Source: an uncultured Rhodospirillales bacterium
GTDB taxonomy: Bacteria > Pseudomonadota > Alphaproteobacteria > Acetobacterales > Acetobacteraceae
Direction of reading: 5' to 3'
Length of the DNA: 35,686 nt
Assembly (NCBI GenBank): GCA_903845065.1
Contig: CAIMWH010000286.1
Span: 1-35,686 of the forward strand
The position numbers and the translations under genes are program-made. Of the stretch, positions 23,494 to 33,402 are shown in pieces (positions within the stretch are counted from its first letter, which is position 1; every line of letters starts with the position of its first letter). The notes beneath the pieces were generated by a model. That model worked only from the letters and a program-made list of their open reading frames with translations, did not search any database and was not told the origin of the DNA.

Positions 23494-23665
23494 GTAGCTG
23501 CTCCTTGCCTGAGGGGGCCCGTTGTTAGGTGGGTGCTCCCACGACGCGCACCAGTGTGCCTCGCCGGGGGGGACCGAAGCAACGGCCGGGTTGATCTTCC
23601 GTTGCCCATGACGGAAACATCCGAACCAGCCCGCCGTTACAGGCCGCAGCAGGAAAGCCAGTCCC

Positions 23666-24673
23666 ATGCATCTCGCCCGATTCCCCCGCGTCAAGCTGTG
23701 CCACGCCCCGACGCCGCTCGAATTCATGCCGCGCCTTACCGCCTATCTGGGGGGGCCGCAGTTGTGGATCAAGCGCGATGACTGCACCGGTATCGCCACC
23801 GGCGGCAACAAGAACCGCAAGCTGGAGTTCCTCATGGGCGAGGCGCTCGCCCAGGGCGCCACCCATATCGTCACCCAAGGCGCCGTGCAGTCCAACCACG
23901 TGCGCCAGACCGCCGCGGTGGCCGCCAAGCTCGGCCTCAAGTGCACCGCGCTGCTAGAGCACCGCATCAAGACCAATGACACCGACTATCTCGACAGCGG
24001 CAATGTGCTGCTCGATCGGATGATGGGCCTGAACATCGAATACCGTGACAGCGGGCTCGACATGAACGCCGAGGCGGAGGCCTATGGCCAGAAGCTGCGC
24101 GAGGCGGGCGAGACGGTCTACGTCATCCCCGGCGGCGGCTCGAACCCCACCGGCGCCCTCGGCTACGCCCACGTTGCGCTCGAACTTCTGGCCCAGGCCA
24201 ACGAGATGGACCTGCGGATCGACCTGCTCGTCCATGCCACCGGCAGCGCCGGCACCCAGGCCGGCCTGGTCGTCGGGCTGGAGGCGCTGAATTCGGGTAT
24301 CCCGGTGCTCGGCATCGGCGTGCGCAACCCGCGCGACAAGCAGGAGGCCAATGTGCATCGCCTCGCGGAGGCGACTGCCGAGAAGCTCGGCCTGAAGGGT
24401 GGCGTGCGCCGCGAGGCGGTGGTCGCCAACTGCGACTACGTCGGCGATGGCTACGGCATCCCCACCGAGGGCATGGCCGAGGCGCTCATGCTGTGCGCCC
24501 GCCTGGAAGGCATGTTCCTTGACCCGGTCTACTCCGGCAAGGGCATGGCCGGCCTGATCGACCTGATCCGCAAGGGGCAGTTCACCAAGGACCAGAACAT
24601 CGTGTTCCTCCACACCGGCGGGCAGGTCGGGCTGTTCGGCTACAAGGACTACCTGACCAAGGCAGCCGAGTAG
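23666..24673 (+). CDS. D-cysteine desulfhydrase / L-cysteate sulfo-lyase family enzyme
   Basis: 335 residues, fold-type II PLP enzyme of the ACC deaminase/D-cysteine desulfhydrase family. The PLP lysine is Lys49 in [11 protein letters not shown], followed by [14 protein letters not shown] and the phosphate-binding loop region [11 protein letters not shown] (about 193-203). It would release pyruvate, ammonia and sulfide from D-cysteine; close relatives (CuyA) cleave L-cysteate to sulfite, and the sequence does not separate the two. ACC deaminase is less likely because of the overall match. Divergent from msrP over 172 bp, which hints at a shared sulfur or oxidative-stress theme. Confidence 0.88.
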   Translation: MHLARFPRVKLCHAPTPLEFMPRLTAYLGGPQLWIKRDDCTGIATGGNKNRKLEFLMGEALAQGATHIVTQGAVQSNHVRQTAAVAAKLGLKCTALLEHRIKTNDTDYLDSGNVLLDRMMGLNIEYRDSGLDMNAEAEAYGQKLREAGETVYVIPGGGSNPTGALGYAHVALELLAQANEMDLRIDLLVHATGSAGTQAGLVVGLEALNSGIPVLGIGVRNPRDKQEANVHRLAEATAEKLGLKGGVRREAVVANCDYVGDGYGIPTEGMAEALMLCARLEGMFLDPVYSGKGMAGLIDLIRKGQFTKDQNIVFLHTGGQVGLFGYKDYLTKAAE

Positions 24674-24777
24674 CGATCGCGTAAACCAGCGCTTCACCTC
24701 TTGCCCCGTAGCCTTGTGGCGACGGGGTGGGAGTCGCGGTGTTGGTGCAACAGGCCAGATGGCTTCGAAGGTGGGAG

Positions 24778-26673
24778 ATGCGGGCGAAGGCATTCGCTCG
24801 CCTGGCGCTGCTGGCGGTGGCGAGCGGATTGGCGGTGGTGCTGGGATGGACCGTATCGGCCGCCCCGCCCGGTGCGGCGCCGCCCTGGCTGCTGGATGGG
24901 CTGCTGCTGGGGGTTGCTCTGCTGACTGATCGCAGGCGGCTGGCCGGCGTGCTGGTGAGCGGTGGGCTGGGCGCGGTGGCGGGGTGGATGGCCATCGGCA
25001 CCGATCTCGTCGCCGCCACGGTGCTGCTGGGTGGTTCGGCGCTGCTGCTGGCGATCGCGGCCCAGCTGCTGCGATATCTGCGTTGGCGGCCGTCCGACAT
25101 GGCGACGATGCGCGGGCTCGCGCGGGGTGCCGCGGTGGTGTTGCTGGCGGCCCCGGTGGTGCCGTCGGTGCTGGTCGCCCTCCTGGGCGAGCGGCTGGCG
25201 CTTTTGGGGTTGGATGGTGCCCTGTGGCCACGCCTGTTGATCGAGAGTCTTGGCCTCGCGGTGATGGTGCCGCTCGTCATAACCCTGGCGCGGCGGGACC
25301 TGCTGTTGTTGCTGGTGCCGCCGTTGCTTACCTCCTCGCTGGTGCTGGCGGCGGCATACTCGGCGGTTGCCGCCCTGGTGTTCCTGCAACACCGGCTGCC
25401 GCTTGGCTTCCTGCTGTTTCCGCCATTGCTGCTGCTGGTCGGCCGGCTCGGCTTCCCCGGCGCCGGGCTCGGGATCCTGGTGACCGGAGCAATCGCGCTG
25501 CTCGGCGCCGCCTTCGGCGAGGGGCCGATCGGTTTCGTGCCCGATGCCACCGGGTTCGGGCGCCTCGCCTTCACCCTGTTCATGCTGGTGGTGGCCTCCG
25601 CGATGGTCTATCCGCTCGCGGCCGCCGTGTCGGAACGCCGGCGCATGAGCCAGGCGCTGTCGGACCAGCACGCCCGGGTCAGCCGCAACGAGCAGCTTTA
25701 CCGCCTGCTGGCCAACAACGCCTCCGACATCATCACCCGCGTGCGCCTCGATGGCCGCCGTCTATACGTGTCACCGGCGGTCGAGGTGGTGCTCGGCTGG
25801 ACGCCCGAGGAAATGCTGCGGCCGGACTGGCAGAATTGCGTTCACCCGGATGACCGTCCGGGCTTCGTCGCAGCACGGGAGCAGATGGCCCGCGGGGTGG
25901 ACTATGTCAGCAACGTCTATCGCTACCAGCGCCGCGACGAAACGTGGTGCTGGATCGAGGCACGGCTCCATCTGGTGCGCGGGCGGGACGGCACGCCCAA
26001 GGAATTCGTGGCCAACCTGCGCGACATCACTGACCAGAAGCGGGCCGAACTGGCGCTGGAAACCGCCCTCAGCGAATTGGCCGAGACGGCGGCCACTGAC
26101 GGGCTGACCGGCGTCGCCAACCGCCGCCGCTTCGACGAGGTGCTGGACCTTGAATGGCGCCGCGCATTGCGCGCCGGGGACTGGCTCGGCGTGCTGCTCA
26201 TCGATGCGGATCATTTCAAGGCGTTCAATGACAGCTATGGCCACCAGGCCGGTGACGATTGCCTGCGCGCCATCGCCCACACCACGGCGGCACAGATCCG
26301 CCGGCCGCACGATACCGTGGCCCGCTATGGCGGCGAGGAATTCGTCGTCATCCTGCCGAACACCCACCCGGCCGGCGCGAGCGAGGTTGCCGAGCGCATT
26401 CGCCGTGCCATCGCGGCCCTCGGGCTGCCGCACCAGGGCAATGCAGGCGGCACGGTGACGGTCAGCATCGGGGCGTGCGCGATGCGGGTCGGGTCCGGGT
26501 TCGCCGCCAGCCGCCTCGTCGAGGCCGCCGATCGTGCGCTGTATGTCGCCAAGCGCGGCGGGCGGGATCGTGTCCATTTGAGCCCGCCGCCCGAGACCGA
26601 TACGACGGTGGTTCCGTTGCTGCCGCACCTGCGGCGCAACGGTACCGGGGTGTCATCGGCGATGGTGTCCTAG
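24778..26673 (+). CDS. Membrane-bound PAS-GGDEF diguanylate cyclase
   Basis: 631 residues from ATG 24778, with GAAGG 6 bp upstream; a GTG at 24727 is possible but lacks a good site. Residues about 5-290 form eight or so membrane segments of MASE type. A PAS domain (about 300-420: LYRLLANNASDIITRV, VLGWTPEEM, HPDDRP, and a PAC tail ending LRDITDQKRAEL) is joined by a short helix to the GGDEF domain with TDGLTGVANRRRF. The active site GGEEF (518-522) is intact, and RXXD (Arg509-Asp512) five residues before is the inhibitory c-di-GMP site. It should make c-di-GMP in response to a ligand or membrane signal. The glycan cluster starts 172 bp later. Confidence 0.94.
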   Translation: MRAKAFARLALLAVASGLAVVLGWTVSAAPPGAAPPWLLDGLLLGVALLTDRRRLAGVLVSGGLGAVAGWMAIGTDLVAATVLLGGSALLLAIAAQLLRYLRWRPSDMATMRGLARGAAVVLLAAPVVPSVLVALLGERLALLGLDGALWPRLLIESLGLAVMVPLVITLARRDLLLLLVPPLLTSSLVLAAAYSAVAALVFLQHRLPLGFLLFPPLLLLVGRLGFPGAGLGILVTGAIALLGAAFGEGPIGFVPDATGFGRLAFTLFMLVVASAMVYPLAAAVSERRRMSQALSDQHARVSRNEQLYRLLANNASDIITRVRLDGRRLYVSPAVEVVLGWTPEEMLRPDWQNCVHPDDRPGFVAAREQMARGVDYVSNVYRYQRRDETWCWIEARLHLVRGRDGTPKEFVANLRDITDQKRAELALETALSELAETAATDGLTGVANRRRFDEVLDLEWRRALRAGDWLGVLLIDADHFKAFNDSYGHQAGDDCLRAIAHTTAAQIRRPHDTVARYGGEEFVVILPNTHPAGASEVAERIRRAIAALGLPHQGNAGGTVTVSIGACAMRVGSGFAASRLVEAADRALYVAKRGGRDRVHLSPPPETDTTVVPLLPHLRRNGTGVSSAMVS

Positions 26674-26844
26674 ATGGCGGGTGGTGGGGATGTATCGTAT
26701 CGAACATGTTGCATGACGTTACAGGCTAGTTTTCCTACTTCATGTAAATTACGAGTTATTTCAAAAAGTTTTCACGCCCGGTTGACTATCCCAGGCGTAC
26801 TGAACGTTGCCAGACGTCCGGGCTTGGCGTAGCAAATTGACGTG

Positions 26845-29004
26845 ATGTCCTCCCCTTCGTCGCCACCCGGATCGAACCCAATGCTGTCGGCCGCACCTTC
26901 GTCTGCCTCGGCGGATCGCGATGCGTTGGAACGCGGGATCGGGCGTGTCGAACCGGAATATTCTCGTTTTGCCGGCGGTCACTTCGTGATGGCCGGATCT
27001 TCTGCGGATGGGGCGTCAGTGCCGGCGGCCGGCCACACGGCGCTGGAAATCATCGCGCCCTTCGTTGATGCGGCATTCTACCTCGCCAGTTTCGCCGCCG
27101 ATGCGGCCGCCCGGCAGGACCCGGTGGCGCATTTCCACGAGATCGGCTGGAAACTCGGGCGCGCACCCAATCCTGACTTTGACACCCGCTACTACCTGCG
27201 GATGAATGACGATGTGCGGGCCGCCGGCGTCAATCCGCTGCTGCATTATCTCCGGTTCGGCCGTGCCGAGGGTCGCCTGCCGCAGCGCCCTGGTGGTGCC
27301 CGGCGCGCCCTGGCCGAAGCCGCGACACCGCCTGCCGCCCGCCGTCCGGGCCGCCACCCCCCGCCGGCCGCCGCCGGACTGGACACGCCGGGCATGGTCG
27401 CGCGGATTGCTGCCGCCTGCGTGGGGATGCGCGGCCTGGTCGTCTCGGTCAGCCATGACCGCTATATCGATATCACCGGCGGGATGCAGATTTTCATCGC
27501 CGACGAGCAGGCCCAGTTCAACGCGGACCGCGTCGTCTACCTGCATATCGCGCCGATCATCACCCGGCTTACCCTGGCCGGTGAGGGCGACGAACCGATC
27601 CCGCTGCAATTGACCCTCGACGGCACCGTGATGGGCATCGCCCTCAGCGATGAGGTGGTGGCGGCGCTGGCGGGCATTGGTGACGATGTCGTCGCGGTGC
27701 GCTATTTCGTGCTGCATTCGCTGTTCGGCCACCGCTGCTCCGTGCTGGCCGCCCTGTCGGAAGCGCTCCGGCCGCGCCGCAACTTCTTCTGGCTGCATGA
27801 CTATGCGAGCCTGTGCGCCGGCTACAACCTGCTGCGCAACGATGCCGTGTTCTGCGGCGCGCCGCCCGAAGGCAGCATGGCGTGCCGCATCTGCGTCTAT
27901 GGCGACGGCAGGGCGGACTACCGGGCGCGGGTCAACGGCCTGTTCGCCCGCGTCGCGTTCGATGTGCTCGCGCCGTCCGAGGCCGCGCTGGCGGTCTGGC
28001 GGCAGGGCAATGCCGGGCTTGCGTGGCGCAGCACCCGGGTGCATCCAAACGCGCTGCTCCGCCCCGACATCACGCTGGCGGCCCGCCCCGGACCGATCCG
28101 CGTCGCCTTCATTGGCTATCCGATTCCGGCCAAGGGCTGGGTGCTGTTCCTCGATTTGTTCCGCCGGGCACGCGGCGTGCCCGGGCTGTCGTTCTACCAC
28201 TTCGCCAACCCCGAGGCCCTGCGTCCGATGGCCGGCTTGACCAGCGTGCCGGTAAAGGTGGACGCGCATGACCGCCTGGCGATGGCCGATGCCATCGCGG
28301 CCCATGATATCGACCTGGTGGCCATGCTGGCGCCGTGGCCGGAAACCTTCTCCTACGTCACTCGCGAGGCGATCGCGGGCGGCGCGGATATCGTGGCCCT
28401 CACCGTCAGCGGCGGCGTGGCCGAAGCGGTGCGCCAGCACCAGCGCGGCGTGCTGTTCGCCAGCGAGGAGGCGGTGCTGCGCTTCTTCCTCGATGGTCAT
28501 GTCGAGGCCTATGTCGCCGCCCAGCGCGCGGCTGGCCGGGCGCGGCAGACCCTGCTGGCCTGCGGCACCACGGCCACCTTCGATCCGCTGAACCCGACGC
28601 TCGATCCCGCTCGGCTGATCACGCATGAGCCTGCGCTGGTGGTGATCGCCGGGGGCACCGTGGTGCACGGCGAGGCGGGCGACGGCGAACTCGTGTTCCA
28701 TCTGCCGGCGGGCACCGGCGAGGTGCGCCTGCTCTCCCGCCATGTCGTGCCGGCACGGCTCGATCCGGCCGGGGCGGATTATCGCCGGGTGGGCGTCGGC
28801 GTTGCGGCGCTGGCCCTGGATGGTGTGAAGGTGCCGATCGGCGATGATCGCCGCCACGCCGGCTGGCACGGCGCCTTGCCCGGGGACCCCGCGCAATGGA
28901 CCAGCGGCGATGCCGCGCTGCGCACCGATGGCGCAACACGGCTCGCCATCACCCTCGCCGCATCGCCCGCCTACCAGCGTTGCAAACTGATCCCCGGGGA
29001 ATAG
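26845..29004 (+). CDS. Glycosyltransferase-like protein with N-terminal FDxxYYL repeats
   Basis: About 719 residues; the start is uncertain (GTG 26842, ATG 26845, 26881 and 26989 in frame; none has a clear ribosome binding site). Residues about 65-155 hold two repeats of roughly 40 residues, the second being FDTRYYLRMNDDVRAAGVNPLLHYLRFG. A Pro/Arg linker follows. The middle and C-terminal part (about 190-560) resembles GT-B enzymes: FFWLHDYASLCAGYNLLRND, VAFIGYPIPAKGW, an acidic PETFSYVTREAIAGGADIVALTVSGG segment like the GT4 EX7E region. The last 100 residues are a beta-rich tail. It starts the glycan cluster; the next gene follows after 7 bp. Confidence 0.82.
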   Translation: MSSPSSPPGSNPMLSAAPSSASADRDALERGIGRVEPEYSRFAGGHFVMAGSSADGASVPAAGHTALEIIAPFVDAAFYLASFAADAAARQDPVAHFHEIGWKLGRAPNPDFDTRYYLRMNDDVRAAGVNPLLHYLRFGRAEGRLPQRPGGARRALAEAATPPAARRPGRHPPPAAAGLDTPGMVARIAAACVGMRGLVVSVSHDRYIDITGGMQIFIADEQAQFNADRVVYLHIAPIITRLTLAGEGDEPIPLQLTLDGTVMGIALSDEVVAALAGIGDDVVAVRYFVLHSLFGHRCSVLAALSEALRPRRNFFWLHDYASLCAGYNLLRNDAVFCGAPPEGSMACRICVYGDGRADYRARVNGLFARVAFDVLAPSEAALAVWRQGNAGLAWRSTRVHPNALLRPDITLAARPGPIRVAFIGYPIPAKGWVLFLDLFRRARGVPGLSFYHFANPEALRPMAGLTSVPVKVDAHDRLAMADAIAAHDIDLVAMLAPWPETFSYVTREAIAGGADIVALTVSGGVAEAVRQHQRGVLFASEEAVLRFFLDGHVEAYVAAQRAAGRARQTLLACGTTATFDPLNPTLDPARLITHEPALVVIAGGTVVHGEAGDGELVFHLPAGTGEVRLLSRHVVPARLDPAGADYRRVGVGVAALALDGVKVPIGDDRRHAGWHGALPGDPAQWTSGDAALRTDGATRLAITLAASPAYQRCKLIPGE

Positions 29005-29011
29005 GGCCGTC

Positions 29012-29878
29012 ATGCCGACCACGGCCTGCATCACGACGTTCGACCTTGCCGACCTGCCCGCCGCCCGCGTGCTGGCGCAGTCCGTGCGGGCTGCCCACCC
29101 CACCTGGCGGCTGCACGCCGTGCTGCTCGACGAACTGCCGGATGACCTGCCGGCCGGCATTTTTGCGGATTTCGACACCGTGGTGCCAGTCGCTGCGCTC
29201 GATATCCCGCGCTTCCCCGGCTGGATCTTCGGTCATGACCGGATGACCGCGCGGCTGCCCGCCGGCGTATTGCTGCTCGGCGGCATGCTCGGGCGCGAGG
29301 CCGACCTTGTGGTGTATCTCGATGCCGGCAGCGCGGTGTTCCATCCGCTCGACCTCGAATCCGGCCCGCTGGCCGCGGCCTCGATCCTGTTGGCGCCACA
29401 GCAGATCGAGCCCAATGACTTCGCCCCGGCGCTGCGCGATGGCGAATTGGCCTCGATGCGCCAGGGCATCTACAGCCCGGCCTTCCTCGCTGCCTGCAAT
29501 GACCGTGACGGGTTGGCGTTCGCCGCCTGGCTTGCCGGCATGATGGGCCGCCACCAGGCCGACAGCCGCCTCGGCGCGGCGCTTCCTGGCCCGCTGTTCT
29601 GCAACCTCGCCCCGGCGCTGTTCGACAACGTGCGGGTGATCCGGGACCCCGGCTACAATGTCGGGGGCGTGAATATCAGTCGCCGCCGGATCGCGGTTGG
29701 GGCGGATGGCGGGATCGGCGTCAACGGGGTGCCGCTGCGCTTCATGGTGTTTCCCAGCGCCGGTTCGCCCGAGGAGGCGATGATGGAGCGCTACGGGCGG
29801 GGCGATATCGAACTTTATGAGCTGATGAACTGGCATCGCCGCCAGTTGGCGCGCCACGCCATGGAACAGCGGGCCTAG
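29012..29878 (+). CDS. GT-A glycosyltransferase-like protein, ending at an in-frame amber
   Basis: 288 residues. The N terminus (ACITTFDLADLPAARVLAQSV) and the VVYLDAGSAVFHPL segment (about 105-118, a DxD-like metal site) fit a GT-A fold like that seen in bacterial glycan-cluster enzymes; VRVIRDPGYNVGGVNIS and LRFMVFPS follow. A TAG at 29876-29878 ends it after MEQRA, but the same frame then runs open for 55 more codons with a sensible protein tail (29879-30046). So the gene product here is probably 56 residues shorter than its ancestor. The start is 7 bp after the previous gene. Confidence 0.75.
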   Translation: MPTTACITTFDLADLPAARVLAQSVRAAHPTWRLHAVLLDELPDDLPAGIFADFDTVVPVAALDIPRFPGWIFGHDRMTARLPAGVLLLGGMLGREADLVVYLDAGSAVFHPLDLESGPLAAASILLAPQQIEPNDFAPALRDGELASMRQGIYSPAFLAACNDRDGLAFAAWLAGMMGRHQADSRLGAALPGPLFCNLAPALFDNVRVIRDPGYNVGGVNISRRRIAVGADGGIGVNGVPLRFMVFPSAGSPEEAMMERYGRGDIELYELMNWHRRQLARHAMEQRA

Positions 29879-30046
29879 AGCTATGGCCGCTTCGCCGATG
29901 GCACCCCGATCACCCCGGCCATCCGGCGGCTGTGGCGCGAGCGGCCCGATTTGTTCGCCGCATTTGACGATCCGTTCGCGACTGGTCCCAATACGCTGCA
30001 CGCGTGGCTGGCACGCGAGCGGGCGGACCTGCTGCCGGCGGCATAG
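29879..30046 (+). pseudogene. C-terminal tail of the preceding glycosyltransferase, cut off by TAG
   Basis: In the frame of the preceding gene, directly after its TAG, codons read SYGRFADGTPITPAIRRLW and on to ERADLLPAA, ending with TAG at 30044-30046. The motif SYGRFADGTPI with a helical RRLWRERPDLFAAF is a familiar C-terminal end of glycosyltransferase-like proteins, where a Trp usually precedes SYG. A TGG to TAG change would explain the break. No ribosome binding site or start precedes the tail. Confidence 0.6.
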
Positions 30047-30087
30047 CGCCCGCTGCACAATACCCGCTGCATGACGAAGGATTGGCG

Positions 30088-31077
30088 ATGACGCGACGTA
30101 TACTGGTAACCGGCGGGGCAGGCTTCGTCGGCAGCCATCTGGTGGCCGCCCTGCTGGAGCGCGGCGATGACGTGACGGTGTTCGACGATTTGTCGACCGG
30201 GCATCGTGCCGCCGTGCTGCCCGGTGCCCGCCTCATCGTGGGCGACCTGGCGGATGCCGCCGCCCTCGATGCGGCCCTGGCGCCGGGTGGCTGGCACGCG
30301 GTGTTCCATTTCGCCGCGCTGTCCCTGGTCGGCGACAGCATGCGCCAGCCGATGCACTACCTGCGCACCAACATCGGCAACGGCCTGGCACTGATCGATG
30401 CCTGTGTCCGCCATGGCGTGCCGCGCTTTGTGCTGTCCTCCACCGCGGCGCTGTTCGGTTCGGCCGGTGCGGGGGCGATCGATGAGTCCGCTGCCATCGA
30501 TCCCGGCTCCCCCTACGGGGAAAGCAAGGCGGCGCTGGAGCGGGCGCTGCTCTGGGCCGATCGCATCCACGGCCTGCGTAGCGCGGCGCTGCGCTATTTC
30601 AACGCCGCCGGGGCGGACCCGGCCGGGCGGCTGGGCGAGGATCATCGCCCGGAGAGCCACCTGGTCCCGCTGGTGATCGACGCCGCCCTCGGCCGCCGCG
30701 CCGAAATGTCGATCTTCGGCACCGACTACCCGACACCGGATGGCACCTGCGTGCGCGACTATGTGCATGTGACCGATCTGGCCCAGGCCCATCTCTGTGC
30801 CCTGGCCCAGCTCAATCACTCTTCCGTCACCTATAACCTCGGCAACGGCGCCGGAACCTCCGTGCTGGAGGTGATCCGCGCGGTGGAACGGGTGGGCGGC
30901 CGCAAGGTGCCGGTGGCTATCGCGCCCCGTCGGCCGGGCGATCCGGCGTTCCTGGTGGCGGCGTCCGGCCGTATCCGCCGCGAGGCCGGATGGAACCCTG
31001 AATATGGCGCCATCGACGCGATCGTTGCCTCCGCGTGGGCGTGGCGCGAGGCCCACCCCCTCGGCTATGCTGGATAG
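30088..31077 (+). CDS. galE: UDP-glucose 4-epimerase
   Basis: 329 residues, extended SDR fold. The NAD-binding motif is GGAGFVGSH (about residues 9-17); the catalytic triad is Ser118 in LSSTAALFG and Tyr143/Lys147 in SPYGESK; RYFNAAGAD, then PTPDGTCVRDYVHVTDLA, is the usual GalE signature. It interconverts UDP-Glc and UDP-Gal (possibly the N-acetyl forms), giving donor sugar for the flanking glycosyltransferases. The ATG at 30088 has GAAGG upstream. It is the only sugar-nucleotide enzyme in the cluster. Confidence 0.93.
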   Translation: MTRRILVTGGAGFVGSHLVAALLERGDDVTVFDDLSTGHRAAVLPGARLIVGDLADAAALDAALAPGGWHAVFHFAALSLVGDSMRQPMHYLRTNIGNGLALIDACVRHGVPRFVLSSTAALFGSAGAGAIDESAAIDPGSPYGESKAALERALLWADRIHGLRSAALRYFNAAGADPAGRLGEDHRPESHLVPLVIDAALGRRAEMSIFGTDYPTPDGTCVRDYVHVTDLAQAHLCALAQLNHSSVTYNLGNGAGTSVLEVIRAVERVGGRKVPVAIAPRRPGDPAFLVAASGRIRREAGWNPEYGAIDAIVASAWAWREAHPLGYAG

Positions 31078-31095
31078 GATGACCCAGCCCTCCGC

Positions 31096-33402
31096 ATGCC
31101 GGCCCGCCGCGTGACCCACGACGTCCTCTATGGCCCGCTATCGGCCAGCGCGACTGCATGGTGTGGCTTCGATGCCCATTGGTACCGCACCGCCTATGCC
31201 GCCGCGATCGGCGACCTCGATGATGACGCCGCGGCGCTGCGCCATTATCTGGCAACCGGCCGCCGGATGGGTCTGGCGCCCAACATGTTCATCGACGAGG
31301 CGTGGTACTGCCGGCGCCACCTGGATGTGGCGGCCGCCGTCGCCGCCGGCGACTACACCTCCGGCTACGAGCATTACTGCACCGTCGGCTACCTGACCCG
31401 CTCGCCGCACTGGCTCTACGACGACGACACCTACGCCCTGCATTCGCCTGACCTCACCGACCACGTGCTGGTCACCTTCGGCTGCGCCAACCGCTACGAT
31501 CACTATCTCAAGGCCGGTGCCCGCGAGCAGCGCGTCGCCCACCTGATGTTCCAGCCCGCCCGCTATTGCGCGGCGATGGCGCCGCAGGGCGTCGAAACCC
31601 CGTTCGTGCACTATCTCGATCGCCTGTGGCGGCACGCCGGGGACGCTGATTGTTCGCCCTATTTCGATGCCGCCTGGTATCTGCGCAGCTATCCCGCGGT
31701 GCGTGCGGCGATCGCCGCCGGGCATTATCTTGGCGCCCTGCACCATTTCCTTGCCGCGCCGGAGCCGGGCGATCCGCTGCCGTGCTTCGATACCGCCTTC
31801 TATGCCAGGTCCGAACCGGCGGCGTCCCGCGCGGTGGCGGCCGGGACATGCATCAGCCCGTACGATCATTTCCTCAAGGCCGGCGTCTATGCGCTGGCCG
31901 CCCCGGCCCCTGGCGTCGGCCTCGCCGCTTATCTGGCCGAACACCCAGACGCGCGGCGGGCGATCGAGGCTGGCGACGTCCGCGACATCTTTGCCCATTA
32001 CGCCGCCGCGCATCCAAGCCCGGCGGAGATTGTGCTCGCGGTGGAGCACGTCACCCCGGTCGAGCCGGCGCCACGGCGTGATGCGCCACCATTGCCGGAC
32101 GCCGAACCAACCAGCACTGACCTGCACCTCGAATTCGACGCCACGATCCTGTGCCCGCCCGACGGGCTTGTGGTGGTCGGCTGGCTGCTGGCGCCGCCGG
32201 GGTATGTCGCAGCCCTCAACCTGGTCTGCGGCGCCACCTCCGTGCCGATTGACCTTGCCCGCACGGTGTCCTGCGCCCGCCCCGATGTGCAGGCGGCCTA
32301 CCAGCACGAGGGCTACGACGATCCGCAATGCGGCTTCATCGCCTTCGTGGAAGGGCGTTTCGCGCCGGGCGAGCCGATCTACGTCGAAATCGAACTCAGC
32401 AACGGCGGCTCCGCCCTGCGCCAGGTGCCGGCGCCACTGCTGCACGGGATGCCGGCCATCCGCGCCGTGCTGGATAGGTTTGACCTGCGCTACGCGGCGC
32501 TGGAGGCGGCGCTGGCCAACGTCGTCGCCCCCGCGATCGACCGGCTTGGCGCTGCCTTCATCGCCCAGCCCGTTCCGCGCGAGGTAATCGGCTTCGGCAC
32601 CGGGCCGGCGCGGCCGGATATCTCGCTGATCGTGCCGCTGCATGGCCGGCTCGATTTCATGGAGGTGCAACTCGCGCTGTTCACCCGTGGCGGCGCTGCC
32701 ATGGCGCACGAGATCATCTACGTGCTGGACGATCCGCCGCGCCGGCGCGAGGCCGAGGTGCTGGCGGCGTCCTGCTTCGCCCGCTTCGGCATCCCGTTCC
32801 GCCTGGTGATGCTGGGCCGCAATGTCGGCTACGCCATGGCCAACAACATTGGGCTGGAACTTGCCACCTGCCGCCACGTCGCGCTGGTGAACTCCGACGT
32901 ATTCCCGGCCGATGCCGACGGGTTTGATCGTTTGGCCGCCCGCCTCGATGCGGATACCAGTCTCGGCGCCGTCGGCCCGTTGCTGTTGTTCGAGGACGGC
33001 GCAGTGCAGCACCAGGGCATGGTGTTCGAGCGGTTGCCCGCCTTTGCCGGCCTGCATTTCCCGCAGCACAGCCGCAAGGGCCTGCTGCCGCCAGGGGATG
33101 ACGGACTTCACCGCGTGGCCGCCATCACCGGCGCCTGCATGATGCTGCCGCGCGCCCTGCTGCATGACCTCGGCGGACTGGATGCGCGCTTCCTGATCGG
33201 GGATTTCGAGGACGCCGATCTGTGCCTCAAGATCGCCGCCGCCGGGCGCGGCATCGCTGTCGATCACGGGGTGCGGATGCATCATCTCGAACGCCAGTCC
33301 CAGGCCGGATCGGAGCAGCGCTGGCGCATGAACCTCACCCTCTACAACGCCTGGACCCACGAGCAACGCTGGGGCGCCACGCTGGCGGGGATGACGCGAT
33401 GA
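31096..33402 (+). CDS. Family 2 glycosyltransferase with six to seven N-terminal repeats
   Basis: 768 residues. Residues about 22-310 hold six or seven degenerate repeats of about 40 residues, each starting FDxxWY and ending in HYL or HFL plus Gly: FDAHWYRTAY, IDEAWYCRRH, YDDDTYALHS, FQPARYCAAM, FDAAWYLRSY, FDTAFYARSE, and a weaker last unit. A beta-rich domain (about 345-450) with VVVGWLLAPPGY follows. The GT2 catalytic domain (about 510-760) has SLIVPLHGR, NVGYAMANNIGLE, the NSD metal motif in ALVNSDVFP and the catalytic FEDADLCLK. The next gene overlaps its stop by 4 bp. Confidence 0.88.
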   Translation: MPARRVTHDVLYGPLSASATAWCGFDAHWYRTAYAAAIGDLDDDAAALRHYLATGRRMGLAPNMFIDEAWYCRRHLDVAAAVAAGDYTSGYEHYCTVGYLTRSPHWLYDDDTYALHSPDLTDHVLVTFGCANRYDHYLKAGAREQRVAHLMFQPARYCAAMAPQGVETPFVHYLDRLWRHAGDADCSPYFDAAWYLRSYPAVRAAIAAGHYLGALHHFLAAPEPGDPLPCFDTAFYARSEPAASRAVAAGTCISPYDHFLKAGVYALAAPAPGVGLAAYLAEHPDARRAIEAGDVRDIFAHYAAAHPSPAEIVLAVEHVTPVEPAPRRDAPPLPDAEPTSTDLHLEFDATILCPPDGLVVVGWLLAPPGYVAALNLVCGATSVPIDLARTVSCARPDVQAAYQHEGYDDPQCGFIAFVEGRFAPGEPIYVEIELSNGGSALRQVPAPLLHGMPAIRAVLDRFDLRYAALEAALANVVAPAIDRLGAAFIAQPVPREVIGFGTGPARPDISLIVPLHGRLDFMEVQLALFTRGGAAMAHEIIYVLDDPPRRREAEVLAASCFARFGIPFRLVMLGRNVGYAMANNIGLELATCRHVALVNSDVFPADADGFDRLAARLDADTSLGAVGPLLLFEDGAVQHQGMVFERLPAFAGLHFPQHSRKGLLPPGDDGLHRVAAITGACMMLPRALLHDLGGLDARFLIGDFEDADLCLKIAAAGRGIAVDHGVRMHHLERQSQAGSEQRWRMNLTLYNAWTHEQRWGATLAGMTR

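Noticed and set aside
26674-26844. AT-rich gap before the glycan cluster, considered for a promoter or small RNA
   Set aside because: It is visibly richer in A and T, so a promoter is likely, but I found no convincing -35/-10 pair or RNA-like fold to annotate.
27016-29178. 720-codon minus-strand frame opposite the first glycan gene
   Set aside because: Same His/Arg/Gly-rich shadow pattern, no recognisable domain, and fully covered by a gene with clear homology on the plus strand.
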